The translations under genes were made by a program, and so were the position numbers. Shown here one piece after another: positions 1 to 6,420 of a stretch of DNA of 7,862 nt. The stretch lies in the NCBI GenBank assembly GCA_023717585.1, contig JAMQPJ010000130.1, positions 1-7,862 of the forward strand, in the 5' to 3' direction. The stretch comes from Thermoanaerobaculia bacterium. GTDB lineage: Bacteria; Acidobacteriota; Thermoanaerobaculia; UBA5066. Every line of letters begins with the position of its first letter. Within the stretch, counting starts at the first letter, position 1. The notes beneath the pieces were generated by a model. It was given only the letters and a program-made list of their open reading frames with translations. It was not told the DNA's origin and did not search any database.

Positions 1-785
1 GGAATGTAGAAGTCCGTCAGCCGCCGCATGACGTGGCGCGGGTCCTCGATGTGGAGGAAACGCGACGCGCCGGCAAACGTCGTCCCTTCCGCCCCGTGAA
101 TGCCCTGGACGATCGCGGCCGCGCAGCGCAGCCGCTCGGGATCTTCCCTCTCGCCCACGAGGACGAGGGTGCGCGCGCGAATCTCGCCCAACCTCCCGGC
201 CTGCGTCGGCCCGGAGTGCGCGGGCCGCGCGAGCGATCCGCCCGCGACGCGTGCCCGGCCGTACAGGGCCTGAAGACGCTCGAAGGGCCCTTCCAGCGCG
301 CGCGCCACGTCGAACGCCGGCGACGGGAGCCATTTTTCCTCGATCGCCGCCCTCGGCGAACGCGCGAAAGCCGAGAGAAGGGCGCGCCGCGCCGCGAGCG
401 TCTCGTCCTTCCACGGAAAACCTTCCAGCGTGGGCGCGAGGAGTGCGAGGGAGAGCGTCCGGGCCGGGAAGTCGAGCGCGAACTGGATCGCGACTTCGGC
501 GCCGTCGTCGTGAGCGAGCAGATGTGCTTTCTCGGTCGAGAACCAGTCGAGAAGGGCCGCAATCTCCGCCGCCTCGTCCGCGAGCGACAGCGGTCCTGGC
601 GCGTCGCTCGAGCGCCCGTGGCCCCTTCGATCGAAACGCAGCGCGCGGAAGCCTGAAGAGACCGCGGTGGCCGGCGCCTCGAGGAGATCCGCATCGGCGA
701 ACGAGCCATGCAGGAGCAGCACGGTCTCGCCCTCGCCGCCGACTTCGTAGTAGAAGCGGTGCCCGCCGAAACTCGCGTACGGCAT
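1..785 (-). CDS. alpha/beta-hydrolase fold protein with Asp nucleophile elbow, 3' end cut by window edge
   Basis: About 261 codons are visible, and the C-terminus runs off the left edge. The fold is a standard alpha/beta hydrolase. Strand 3 is followed by the oxyanion motif LLLHGS (23-28, H26-G27), then FDRRGHGRS (51-59), then the nucleophile elbow AHDDG (91-95), where D93 takes the place of the usual Ser. The acid-strand motif is VLVGERED (208-215), and the C-terminal motif is RFLHIEDP (242-249). An Asp nucleophile is known from haloalkane and fluoroacetate dehalogenases and epoxide hydrolases, so a C-halogen or epoxide substrate is possible but unproven. The canonical GHxxHxEDP motif would put the catalytic His where R242 sits, and the expected acid Asp (GERD) reads Glu214. 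The protein may therefore be catalytically altered or inactive. ATG 785 is the only sensible start: an in-frame stop, which is also the helicase stop, lies just upstream. The 9-nt gap suggests translation coupled to the helicase, and no clear Shine-Dalgarno site is seen. Family is sure; substrate is unknown. Confidence 0.85.
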   Translation of the reverse strand, partial: MPYASFGGHRFYYEVGGEGETVLLLHGSFADADLLEAPATAVSSGFRALRFDRRGHGRSSDAPGPLSLADEAAEIAALLDWFSTEKAHLLAHDDGAEVAIQFALDFPARTLSLALLAPTLEGFPWKDETLAARRALLSAFARSPRAAIEEKWLPSPAFDVARALEGPFERLQALYGRARVAGGSLARPAHSGPTQAGRLGEIRARTLVLVGEREDPERLRCAAAIVQGIHGAEGTTFAGASRFLHIEDPRHVMRRLTDFYI

Positions 786-794
786 CGGCAGGGC

Positions 795-2441
795 TCAGGC
801 CGGCGCGCCCGCTTCGACGCGGCCCGCCACACGCCGCCCGCGGCGGCGTCTGCGGCGCTTTGGCGCGCCGAGATCCGGGGGCGGGATCGGAGGTTCCAGG
901 GGCTCGTCCCCGAATCCGCCCTGCGGCACCGCGAGACCGAACGCCTCGCGCGTCCAGAAGTCCGCGGTAAGAAGAGGGGGTTCTGCGGAGGGAGATTCGG
1001 AAGGAGATTCTGCTAATGAAGAGACGGGAGAAGCGAGAGAGACGGGGGTTTCTTCGAAAGCCGACGGGGCCGCAGCGGCCGGCTCGCGCTCCGTGACGCG
1101 TTCGGGCTCCGGCGCCGCCGTCGCGCGCGGCCGGGCGGGTAGCGTCGCCGCCGCCTCTTCCACCTTCGAAGAAATCTCCGGCGCCTGAGGCGCCGTCTTC
1201 TCTTCCTTTGGAAGGCTCCTCGGCGCCGCTGGCTTCACGGGGGGCGCGGGTTTCGCCGCGGCGAAGAGCTTGTCGTCGGCGAACTCGACCGGGATCTTCA
1301 TGCCGATGAGGCGCTGGATCGCGTCCAGCGAGAACACGTAGTCCTCGTCCGCGAGCGAGATCGCCTTGCCTGCCTGCCCGGCGCGCGCCGTTCGCCCGAT
1401 CCGGTGGACGTAGTCCTCGGGATCCTGGGGAAGATCCACGTTGATGACGTGCGTGACGCCGTCGATATGAAGCCCGCGGGACGCGACATCGGTCGCCACG
1501 AGGAGGGGGAGGGTGCCGTTCTTGAAGTCCTGGAGGATCTTGAGGCGCCGCGGCTGCGGGATGTCTCCGGTGAGCGCGCCGATCTTGAAGCCGTGCCTCT
1601 CGAGGTTCGAGACGAGGCGCTCGGCGAAGCGCTTCGTGTTGACGAAGAGCATCGTGCGGTCGACGCCCTCGCGGCGCAGGAGGTTGAGCAGGAGGGGAAT
1701 CTTCTCGCGTTGCGAGACGTGGTAGAGGACCTGCGTCACGCGGTCGGCCGTGATCTGCTCGGGCCGGATCTCGATTTTCCGCGCGTCGTTGAGGTGCTCG
1801 TACGCCAGCTCCATCACGCGGAGAGAGAGCGTGGCGGAGAAGAGCATCGAGTGGCGGCGGCCGGGCGGCGGGCAGCGGCGCAGGATGCGCCGGAGATCCT
1901 TGATGAAACCGAGGTCGAAGAGGCGGTCCGCCTCGTCGACGACGAGCGATTCCACCTCGCCGAACGACGTCGCGCCCTGCTGCTCGTAGTCCAGCAGTCG
2001 CCCCGGCGTCCCGATGAGGAGGTCGCAGCCCGCGCGCAGCTGGTCGCGCTGGCGGCCGTAGTCGATGCCGCCGAAGACGGTCACGATGCGGGGCTTGAGG
2101 AAGTGCCCGAGCGCCCGGGCGTCCTCCTGGATCTGCACGGCCAGCTCGCGCGTCGGGGCCACGATGAGGGCACGCGGGTTCGGTGACGCCTTGTGGCGCT
2201 TCGTCCGAACGAAGCGCGTGAAGATCGCGATGAGGTAGGCAGCCGTCTTGCCGGTGCCTGTCTGGGCCTGTGCGGCGACGTCCTGTCCGGCGAGGAGGAT
2301 GGGGAGCGTCGCGGCCTGGATGGGCGTCGTCCGGATGAAGCCGCAGCCCGCGATGCCCGCGCTCACGGCGTGCGGGAGCTTCAGGTCGGTGAAGAAAACG
2401 TCGGTCAGGTGGTCGGAGAATTTCCCCGCAGGGGCGGTCAT
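795..2441 (-). CDS. rhlB: DEAD-box ATP-dependent RNA helicase, RhlB type, with long disordered tail
   Basis: This 548-residue helicase unwinds or remodels RNA using ATP. In proteobacteria RhlB works with RNase E in mRNA decay. All helicase motifs are intact: Q motif GFIRTTPIQ (34-42), motif I AQTGTGKT (59-66), PTREL (96-100), TPGR (145-148), DEAD (169-172), SAT (202-204), FVNT (266-269), motif V VATDVASRGLHI (315-326) and motif VI HRIGRTARAG (346-355). Stretches such as FDLGFIKDLR and the segment near 362-384 closely resemble E. coli RhlB from memory, hence the symbol. The core ends near residue 393. The remaining ~155 residues are rich in Pro, Ala, Glu and Ser, with one aromatic island (FWTREAFGL, 495-503) and a basic tip KRRRRRRGRR (528-537). 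E. coli RhlB is 421 residues, so this tail is longer. A basic tail usually adds RNA affinity; the tail's role here is inferred. ATG 2441 begins just before the conserved core and lies 9 nt from a -10 box. The hydrolase gene follows in the same unit. Confidence 0.93.
   Translation of the reverse strand: MTAPAGKFSDHLTDVFFTDLKLPHAVSAGIAGCGFIRTTPIQAATLPILLAGQDVAAQAQTGTGKTAAYLIAIFTRFVRTKRHKASPNPRALIVAPTRELAVQIQEDARALGHFLKPRIVTVFGGIDYGRQRDQLRAGCDLLIGTPGRLLDYEQQGATSFGEVESLVVDEADRLFDLGFIKDLRRILRRCPPPGRRHSMLFSATLSLRVMELAYEHLNDARKIEIRPEQITADRVTQVLYHVSQREKIPLLLNLLRREGVDRTMLFVNTKRFAERLVSNLERHGFKIGALTGDIPQPRRLKILQDFKNGTLPLLVATDVASRGLHIDGVTHVINVDLPQDPEDYVHRIGRTARAGQAGKAISLADEDYVFSLDAIQRLIGMKIPVEFADDKLFAAAKPAPPVKPAAPRSLPKEEKTAPQAPEISSKVEEAAATLPARPRATAAPEPERVTEREPAAAAPSAFEETPVSLASPVSSLAESPSESPSAEPPLLTADFWTREAFGLAVPQGGFGDEPLEPPIPPPDLGAPKRRRRRRGRRVAGRVEAGAPA
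991..1014 (-). repeat. two-copy 12-bp tandem repeat in the helicase tail (ESPS units)
   Basis: On the plus strand GGAGATTCGGAA is followed directly by GGAGATTCTGCT, sharing the first eight bases. Read on the coding minus strand it gives ESPS-ESPS (about residues 478-485) in the disordered Ser/Pro tail of the helicase. It is short and could be chance in a low-complexity region, but the 12-bp in-frame period matches local slippage in a tolerant linker. Confidence 0.5.
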
Positions 2442-2449
2442 CCAGCCCG

Positions 2450-2455
2450 ATTGTA
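2450..2455 (-). promoter_or_regulatory. -10 box of the helicase promoter (TACAAT)
   Basis: TACAAT on the minus strand matches the sigma-70 -10 consensus at five of six positions. It ends 8 nt before the helicase ATG at 2441, so transcription would begin about 2-4 nt from the start codon, giving a leaderless or nearly leaderless message. No Shine-Dalgarno sequence precedes the ATG, which fits. No convincing -35 hexamer lies 16-18 nt upstream; that position holds the GC-rich palindrome. The call rests on the box and its place in the only gap between divergent genes. Confidence 0.5.
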
Positions 2456-2463
2456 GCGTCCGA

Positions 2464-2490
2464 ATGACATTCCGGCCGGTTCGATATACT
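2464..2490 (+). promoter_or_regulatory. promoter of the transporter operon (ATGACA, 15 nt, TATACT)
   Basis: A -10 box TATACT (2485-2490, five of six consensus bases) is preceded by ATGACA (2464-2469, five of six for -35). The 15-nt spacer is shorter than the usual 17. The predicted transcription start is near 2497, only about 4 nt before the GTG at 2501, and no ribosome-binding site precedes that codon. A leaderless or very short-leader transcript is therefore the likely form. This promoter would serve the transporter and both downstream membrane proteins, since no other gap large enough for a promoter occurs before the right edge. Confidence 0.5.
2472..2479. promoter_or_regulatory. 8-bp palindrome between the divergent -10 boxes, possible operator
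   Basis: CCGGCCGG is a perfect palindrome lying between the two opposed -10 boxes. It covers the position where the helicase -35 would sit and falls inside the spacer of the transporter promoter. A protein bound here could affect both directions. At this GC content an 8-bp GC-only palindrome can easily arise by chance, so the call is weak. Confidence 0.2.
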
Positions 2491-2500
2491 CGATCGGGTC

Positions 2501-4495
2501 GTGCCTTTCCGAGAACTCACAAAGAGGTTCTTTCTCGGCAAGAGCCGCGACCCTCTCGACCCCCGCGTTTTTCACCAGCTTTCGCTGGCCGCGTTCCTCG
2601 CGTGGGTGGGGCTCGGAGCCGACGGGCTCTCCTCGTCGTGCTACGGCCCGGAAGAGGCCTTCCGCGCGCTCGGGACACACACCCACCTGGCGATCTTTCT
2701 CGCCGCGGCGACCGCCGTGACGATCATCGTCATCTCCGCTTCCTATTCGCAGATCATCGAGTTCTTCCCGACCGGCGGCGGCGGATACCTCGTCGCGACG
2801 CGCCTTCTCGGGGAGGGCGCGGGCCTCGTGTCGGGTGCGGCACTCGTCGTGGACTACGCGCTGACGGTCGCGATGTCCGTCGCTGCCGGCGTCGCGGCCC
2901 TCTCCTCCGAGCCGGTCGCGCGCGGCGTGACGCCGTCGACCCGCCTCGCCGTGTCGGTCGTCGTCGTCGTGTTCCTCATCGTTCTCAACCTGCGCGGCAT
3001 GAAGGAGTCGGTCCAGGTTCTCCTGCCGATCTTCCTCGTGTTCCTCGCGACGCACGCGGCGCTCCTCGCGTTCGGCATCGGGCGCCACACGGCGGAGATC
3101 CCGCGGCTCGCAGTCGACACGGTGCGCGAAACGCGCGACACCTGGTCCGCGCTCGGAGGGCTGGGGATGATCGCGCTCCTCCTCAAGGCCTTCTCGATGG
3201 GCGGCGGCACGTACACGGGCATCGAGGCGGTCTCGAACGGACTGCAGATCCTGCGTGAACCGCGCGTGAAAACCGGCAAACGGACGATGCTCTACATGGC
3301 CATCTCGCTCTCCGTGACGGCGGGAGGCCTTCTCCTCTGTTACCTGCTCGCGGACGTCCACGCCGTCGAGGGACAGACGCTAAACGCCGTCCTCGCGAAC
3401 AAGCTCGGCCGTGAGGCACTCGGGCCGGGAACGGCCGCCGCGGGCTTTGCCCTCGTCACGCTCATCTCCGAGGGCGCGCTCCTCTTCGTCGCCGCGCAGG
3501 CCGGTTTCCTCGACGGTCCCCGCGTTCTCGCGAACATGGCGATCGACTCGTGGGTCCCACACCGGTTCAGCCTTCTCTCCGAACGCCTCGTGACGCAGAA
3601 CGGCATCCTCGTGATGGGCCTTTCGGCGATCGGAATGCTCCTGTTCACGGGCGGCGTCGTGAGCGTGATCGTCGTCATGTACTCGATCAACGTCTTCCTG
3701 ACGTTCAGCCTGTCGCAGCTCGGGATGTGCGTGCACTGGTGGCAGGCGCGCCAGAGGGAGCCCTCGTGGGGGCGGCGCTTCGCGATCAGCGGGTTCGGCC
3801 TGCTCCTCACTTCGTCGATCCTCCTCGTCACGGTCACGCTGAAGTTCCGCGAGGGCGGCTGGGTGACGGTCGTCATCACCGGTTCGTTCATCGCCCTCTG
3901 CGTGCTGTGCCGCAGGCACTACAACTCGGTCCGTCTCCTCATGAAGCGCGCGGACGACGTCCTGACGACGCTGCCCAAGCAGAAGCCAAGCGATTCGGGC
4001 GTCCTCAGGGTGGCCGGCGCGCCCGTTCCGCGTAACACGCCGACGGCGGTCTTCCTCGTCTCGGGCTTCAACGGGCTGGGGATCCACTCGCTCCTGCAGG
4101 TCCAGAAGTACTTCCCGCGCTACTTCACGAACGCCATCTTCCTTTCGGTGGGCGTCCTCGACTCGGCCAAGTTCAAGGGCGCGAGCGAGGTCGAGAACCT
4201 CCAGAAGGAGACGGAGCAGGATCTCAACCGGTACACGGAATTCGCCGAGGGCCTCGGCATGCACGCCGAGCACTATTCGGCGGTCGGAACGGACCTCCTC
4301 GACGAGATCGTCGAGCTCTGCCACAAGGTGAAGGAGAAGTACGACCGTCCGGTCTTCTTCACGTCGAAACTGATCTTCCCGAACGAGAACCTCGCGAACC
4401 GGCTTCTCCACAACCAGACGCCGTTCGCCGTGCAGCGCCGCCTCCAGTTCGAGGGGCTCCAGACGGTCATCCTCCCGATCCAGGTGACGATCTAG
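2501..4495 (+). CDS. KimA-like APC-superfamily transporter, probable potassium importer
   Basis: This 664-residue inner-membrane transporter has about 12 hydrophobic segments (roughly residues 26-470) and a soluble C-terminal domain (about 485-664). By memory it aligns with Bacillus KimA, a high-affinity proton-coupled K+ importer inhibited by c-di-AMP. Matching stretches are DGLSSSCYGPEE (41-52), YSQIIEFFPTGGGGY (82-96), LVVDYALTVAMS (115-126), LLKAFSMGGGTYTGIEA (227-243), FSLSQLGMC (402-410) and LLHNQTPF (635-642). The residues corresponding to KimA's K+-site D36, Y43, D117, T121 and Y377 appear to be kept as D41, Y48, D118, T122 and Y394. The C-terminal domain resembles the UspA-like regulatory domain of KimA, including the LHNQ motif near the end; whether it binds c-di-AMP is inference. 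Many relatives are annotated only as amino-acid permeases, so an amino-acid substrate stays possible. GTG 2501 is the first usable start after the in-frame stop at 2465-2467. It heads a probable operon with the two GT-C proteins. Confidence 0.85.
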   Translation: MPFRELTKRFFLGKSRDPLDPRVFHQLSLAAFLAWVGLGADGLSSSCYGPEEAFRALGTHTHLAIFLAAATAVTIIVISASYSQIIEFFPTGGGGYLVATRLLGEGAGLVSGAALVVDYALTVAMSVAAGVAALSSEPVARGVTPSTRLAVSVVVVVFLIVLNLRGMKESVQVLLPIFLVFLATHAALLAFGIGRHTAEIPRLAVDTVRETRDTWSALGGLGMIALLLKAFSMGGGTYTGIEAVSNGLQILREPRVKTGKRTMLYMAISLSVTAGGLLLCYLLADVHAVEGQTLNAVLANKLGREALGPGTAAAGFALVTLISEGALLFVAAQAGFLDGPRVLANMAIDSWVPHRFSLLSERLVTQNGILVMGLSAIGMLLFTGGVVSVIVVMYSINVFLTFSLSQLGMCVHWWQARQREPSWGRRFAISGFGLLLTSSILLVTVTLKFREGGWVTVVITGSFIALCVLCRRHYNSVRLLMKRADDVLTTLPKQKPSDSGVLRVAGAPVPRNTPTAVFLVSGFNGLGIHSLLQVQKYFPRYFTNAIFLSVGVLDSAKFKGASEVENLQKETEQDLNRYTEFAEGLGMHAEHYSAVGTDLLDEIVELCHKVKEKYDRPVFFTSKLIFPNENLANRLLHNQTPFAVQRRLQFEGLQTVILPIQVTI

Positions 4496-4500
4496 CGTTC

Positions 4501-6420
4501 ATGGTCGTGCTCGCCGAACGCCGACCCTTCCTCTTCGCGCTCGGCCTCTCGGCCCTCGTCCTCGCGCTGACGGCGGACGAACGGGTCTTCGGCCTCGTGA
4601 CGGACGGCCAGATCATGACGCGCACCGCGTACGCGATGGCCGCTCTCTCCGAGATCGGCATCGCGCTCGGCCATCCGGTCGACATCCTGAGGCCCGCGGG
4701 CGACGCCGTGACCCGCTACGGAATGGGGCCGTCGTTCGTCCGCGCGCCGGTCGCGGCCGTCTCGGGCGCCTTCGAGAACGCCTTCGGAACCGGGGCGTCG
4801 CAGACGCTCTTCGTCCTCGAGCAGGTTTTTCTCGTACTCCTCGCGGCCCTCGCGGCCGGCCTGCTGGCCCGCGCGTGCGGGACGCCCGCCAAGGGCGTGC
4901 GTCGTGCCGTGCTCGCGACGGCGCTCGCCTCGCCGCTGTGGGCTTACGTGTCGTCGGACTGGTCCGAGCCGCTCCAGGCTGCCTGCGTCGGCGGCGCGTT
5001 CGCGTGCGCGGCGCTCGCGGGCGGTCCCGGAGCGCGGCGCCCGGGTGCCCTCGCGGCCGGGGCCGGTGCGCTCGCGGGTTTCGCGCTCCTCACGAAGTCC
5101 GTCTTCATCGTCCTTCTGCCCATCGTCCTCGCGGTCGCCGTCCTCGAGGCGCCGCGCGAGAAGCGCGGCGCGCGCGCGCTGGCGTTCCTCGCGGGCGCCG
5201 CGCCGTTCGCGGCGATCTGGCTCGCGTTCGAGACCGTGCGCTTCGGACGACCTTTCGCCTCGTACGCCGGGGAGCCTTTCAGCCATGACCCGCTCGACGG
5301 CCTCTGGCGCCTGACGGTCGGTCCCAACAAGGGGCTCTTCCTCTATTTCCCGCTGGCGCTCCTCGGGACGTGGGGCCTCGCCCGCCTCGCGAAGACACGG
5401 CGGGTTCTCGGGCTCGCCCTCGCAGGGTTCACGGCGTTCCTTCTCCTGACGACGGCCGCGTGGTGGTCGTGGGACGGCGCATCGGGATGGGGGCCGCGCC
5501 TCCTCATGCCGGTCGTCCCGCTCCTCGCGGCTGCAGCGGCCGTCGCGGCGCCGGCGCGGCCGGCGGCGGCCTTCACGGTCCTCTTCGGGTTGGGGGTGGC
5601 CGTGAACGCGCTCGGCGTTCTGCAGCCCGACGGCCCGACGACCTGGTACTACATGGTTCTTCCCCAGAAGCCCCTCACCGAGGCCGAAACGCGGAACTAT
5701 GCCTCGTACGCCGTCCTGCGCGCCGAGGGTGAGGCGCCGCGTCTCGGCCAGTGGTTCGACGTCGCGAACCACGCGGAGCTGTCGCCGATCAAGGTCACGG
5801 CGTGGCTCCTCGCGCGCCGGTTCGCGGGGGGCGACGTTCTCGGCGCGCTGAAGACGCCTCCGTGGCGGACGGATCGCCCAGGCTTCGAGATGGCGGTGCC
5901 GCCCGAGCGGGCGATCCCTCCCAGCGCGCTCGTGTTTCTGACGTCGCCGTTTCGCTGGCCGCATCTCGGCATGTCGCTCACGCGGAGCGCCGGACAGACG
6001 GACACCGTGCTCGCTTTCGTCGACTGCCTCTACGACCAGACGCTCCGCGCGCAGGACATGGGGCGCGGCGACCGCGCCGTCGCGTTCGCGGAGGAGCTGT
6101 ACCGGCGCGTCCCGTCGCGGCAGACGGCCGCGACGCTCGCCGAGGCGTATCGCATGGCGGGACGGCGCGAGACGCTCGCGGATTTCGTCGCGTCGCTCCG
6201 GCCGGACCAGAAGGCCTCGCCCGACTTCGGGATGGTCCTTGCGCTCGCCGCGCGCGACGCTGGCAACGAGGCGCGCGCCCGGCAGGTGCTCGGGCAGGTG
6301 CTCTCCGTGAGCCCGCGCCGGGAATACGTGCGCCTCTCCGGGTCGCCGATGTCCGATTGGCCCCCGACGCTCCGGAAGATCCAGGTCCCCGCCGAGCAGC
6401 TCGGCCGGAAGGAGCCGTGA
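4501..6420 (+). CDS. GT-C-type integral membrane glycosyltransferase-like protein with TPR-like C-terminal region
   Basis: This 639-residue protein likely sits in the inner membrane with its active site on the periplasmic side. The N-terminal helix (about 11-28) is followed by a predicted outer loop with TADE (24-27) and TDG (34-36); D26 or D35 could be the GT-C catalytic Asp. Next come YGMGPSF (73-79), about ten further hydrophobic segments (103-374), and the motifs FGRPFASYAGE (248-258), GPNKGLFLYFP (274-284) and WWSWDGASGWGPRLL (321-335). The pairing of the KGLFLYFP and WGPRLL motifs recalls the ArnT/PMT-like GT39 families that use polyprenyl-phosphate sugars. The donor and acceptor cannot be read from sequence. 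Residues about 375-639 are soluble, and 510-605 form helix pairs like degenerate TPR repeats, possibly a protein-binding platform. ATG 4501 lies 5 nt after the transporter stop. An AGGTGA at 4482-4487 is too far upstream to be a normal ribosome site, so coupled reinitiation is likely. It is paralogous to the next gene. Confidence 0.75.
   Translation: MVVLAERRPFLFALGLSALVLALTADERVFGLVTDGQIMTRTAYAMAALSEIGIALGHPVDILRPAGDAVTRYGMGPSFVRAPVAAVSGAFENAFGTGASQTLFVLEQVFLVLLAALAAGLLARACGTPAKGVRRAVLATALASPLWAYVSSDWSEPLQAACVGGAFACAALAGGPGARRPGALAAGAGALAGFALLTKSVFIVLLPIVLAVAVLEAPREKRGARALAFLAGAAPFAAIWLAFETVRFGRPFASYAGEPFSHDPLDGLWRLTVGPNKGLFLYFPLALLGTWGLARLAKTRRVLGLALAGFTAFLLLTTAAWWSWDGASGWGPRLLMPVVPLLAAAAAVAAPARPAAAFTVLFGLGVAVNALGVLQPDGPTTWYYMVLPQKPLTEAETRNYASYAVLRAEGEAPRLGQWFDVANHAELSPIKVTAWLLARRFAGGDVLGALKTPPWRTDRPGFEMAVPPERAIPPSALVFLTSPFRWPHLGMSLTRSAGQTDTVLAFVDCLYDQTLRAQDMGRGDRAVAFAEELYRRVPSRQTAATLAEAYRMAGRRETLADFVASLRPDQKASPDFGMVLALAARDAGNEARARQVLGQVLSVSPRREYVRLSGSPMSDWPPTLRKIQVPAEQLGRKEP
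6409..6414 (+). promoter_or_regulatory. Shine-Dalgarno AAGGAG unusually close to the GTG start at 6417
   Basis: AAGGAG ends only 2 nt before the GTG that starts the second paralogue, against a usual 5-9 nt. It is the best ribosome-site match near any start in the window. The GTGA overlap with the upstream stop gives ribosomes a second way in. No later in-frame start would keep the first membrane helix and the conserved TADERVFGL stretch, so the GTG is preferred despite the tight spacing. Confidence 0.45.

Noticed and set aside
17..832. 271-codon open frame on the minus strand overlapping the hydrolase
   Set aside because: Its product is almost all Arg, Ser and Pro with no domain. A neighbouring minus frame from 785 gives a clear alpha/beta-hydrolase with all fold motifs, so this is a high-GC shadow.
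1404..2186. 260-codon plus-strand open frame inside the helicase
   Set aside because: It is the shadow of conserved helicase motifs on the minus strand; the protein is low-complexity.
2423..2433. CCCC-GCA-GGGG hairpin just inside the helicase start
   Set aside because: The stem is only 4 bp and there is no T-run, so it is not a terminator. Those bases encode residues within the first seven codons, and such stems are common at this GC content.
3380..4411. Antisense open frame under the transporter, with a similar one at 2438-3361
   Set aside because: Both are rich in Asp, Glu, Arg and His, typical of the reverse of hydrophobic GC-rich codons, and have no recognisable domain.
4482..4487. AGGTGA as the ribosome site for the gene at 4501
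   Set aside because: It lies 13 nt from the ATG, beyond the usual range, and falls inside the transporter coding sequence encoding conserved terminal residues.
4492..5964. 490-codon antisense open frame under the first GT-C gene
   Set aside because: The composition is Arg/Glu/Gly-rich without any hydrophobic core or motif. The plus frame has ordered membrane helices and a matching paralogue.
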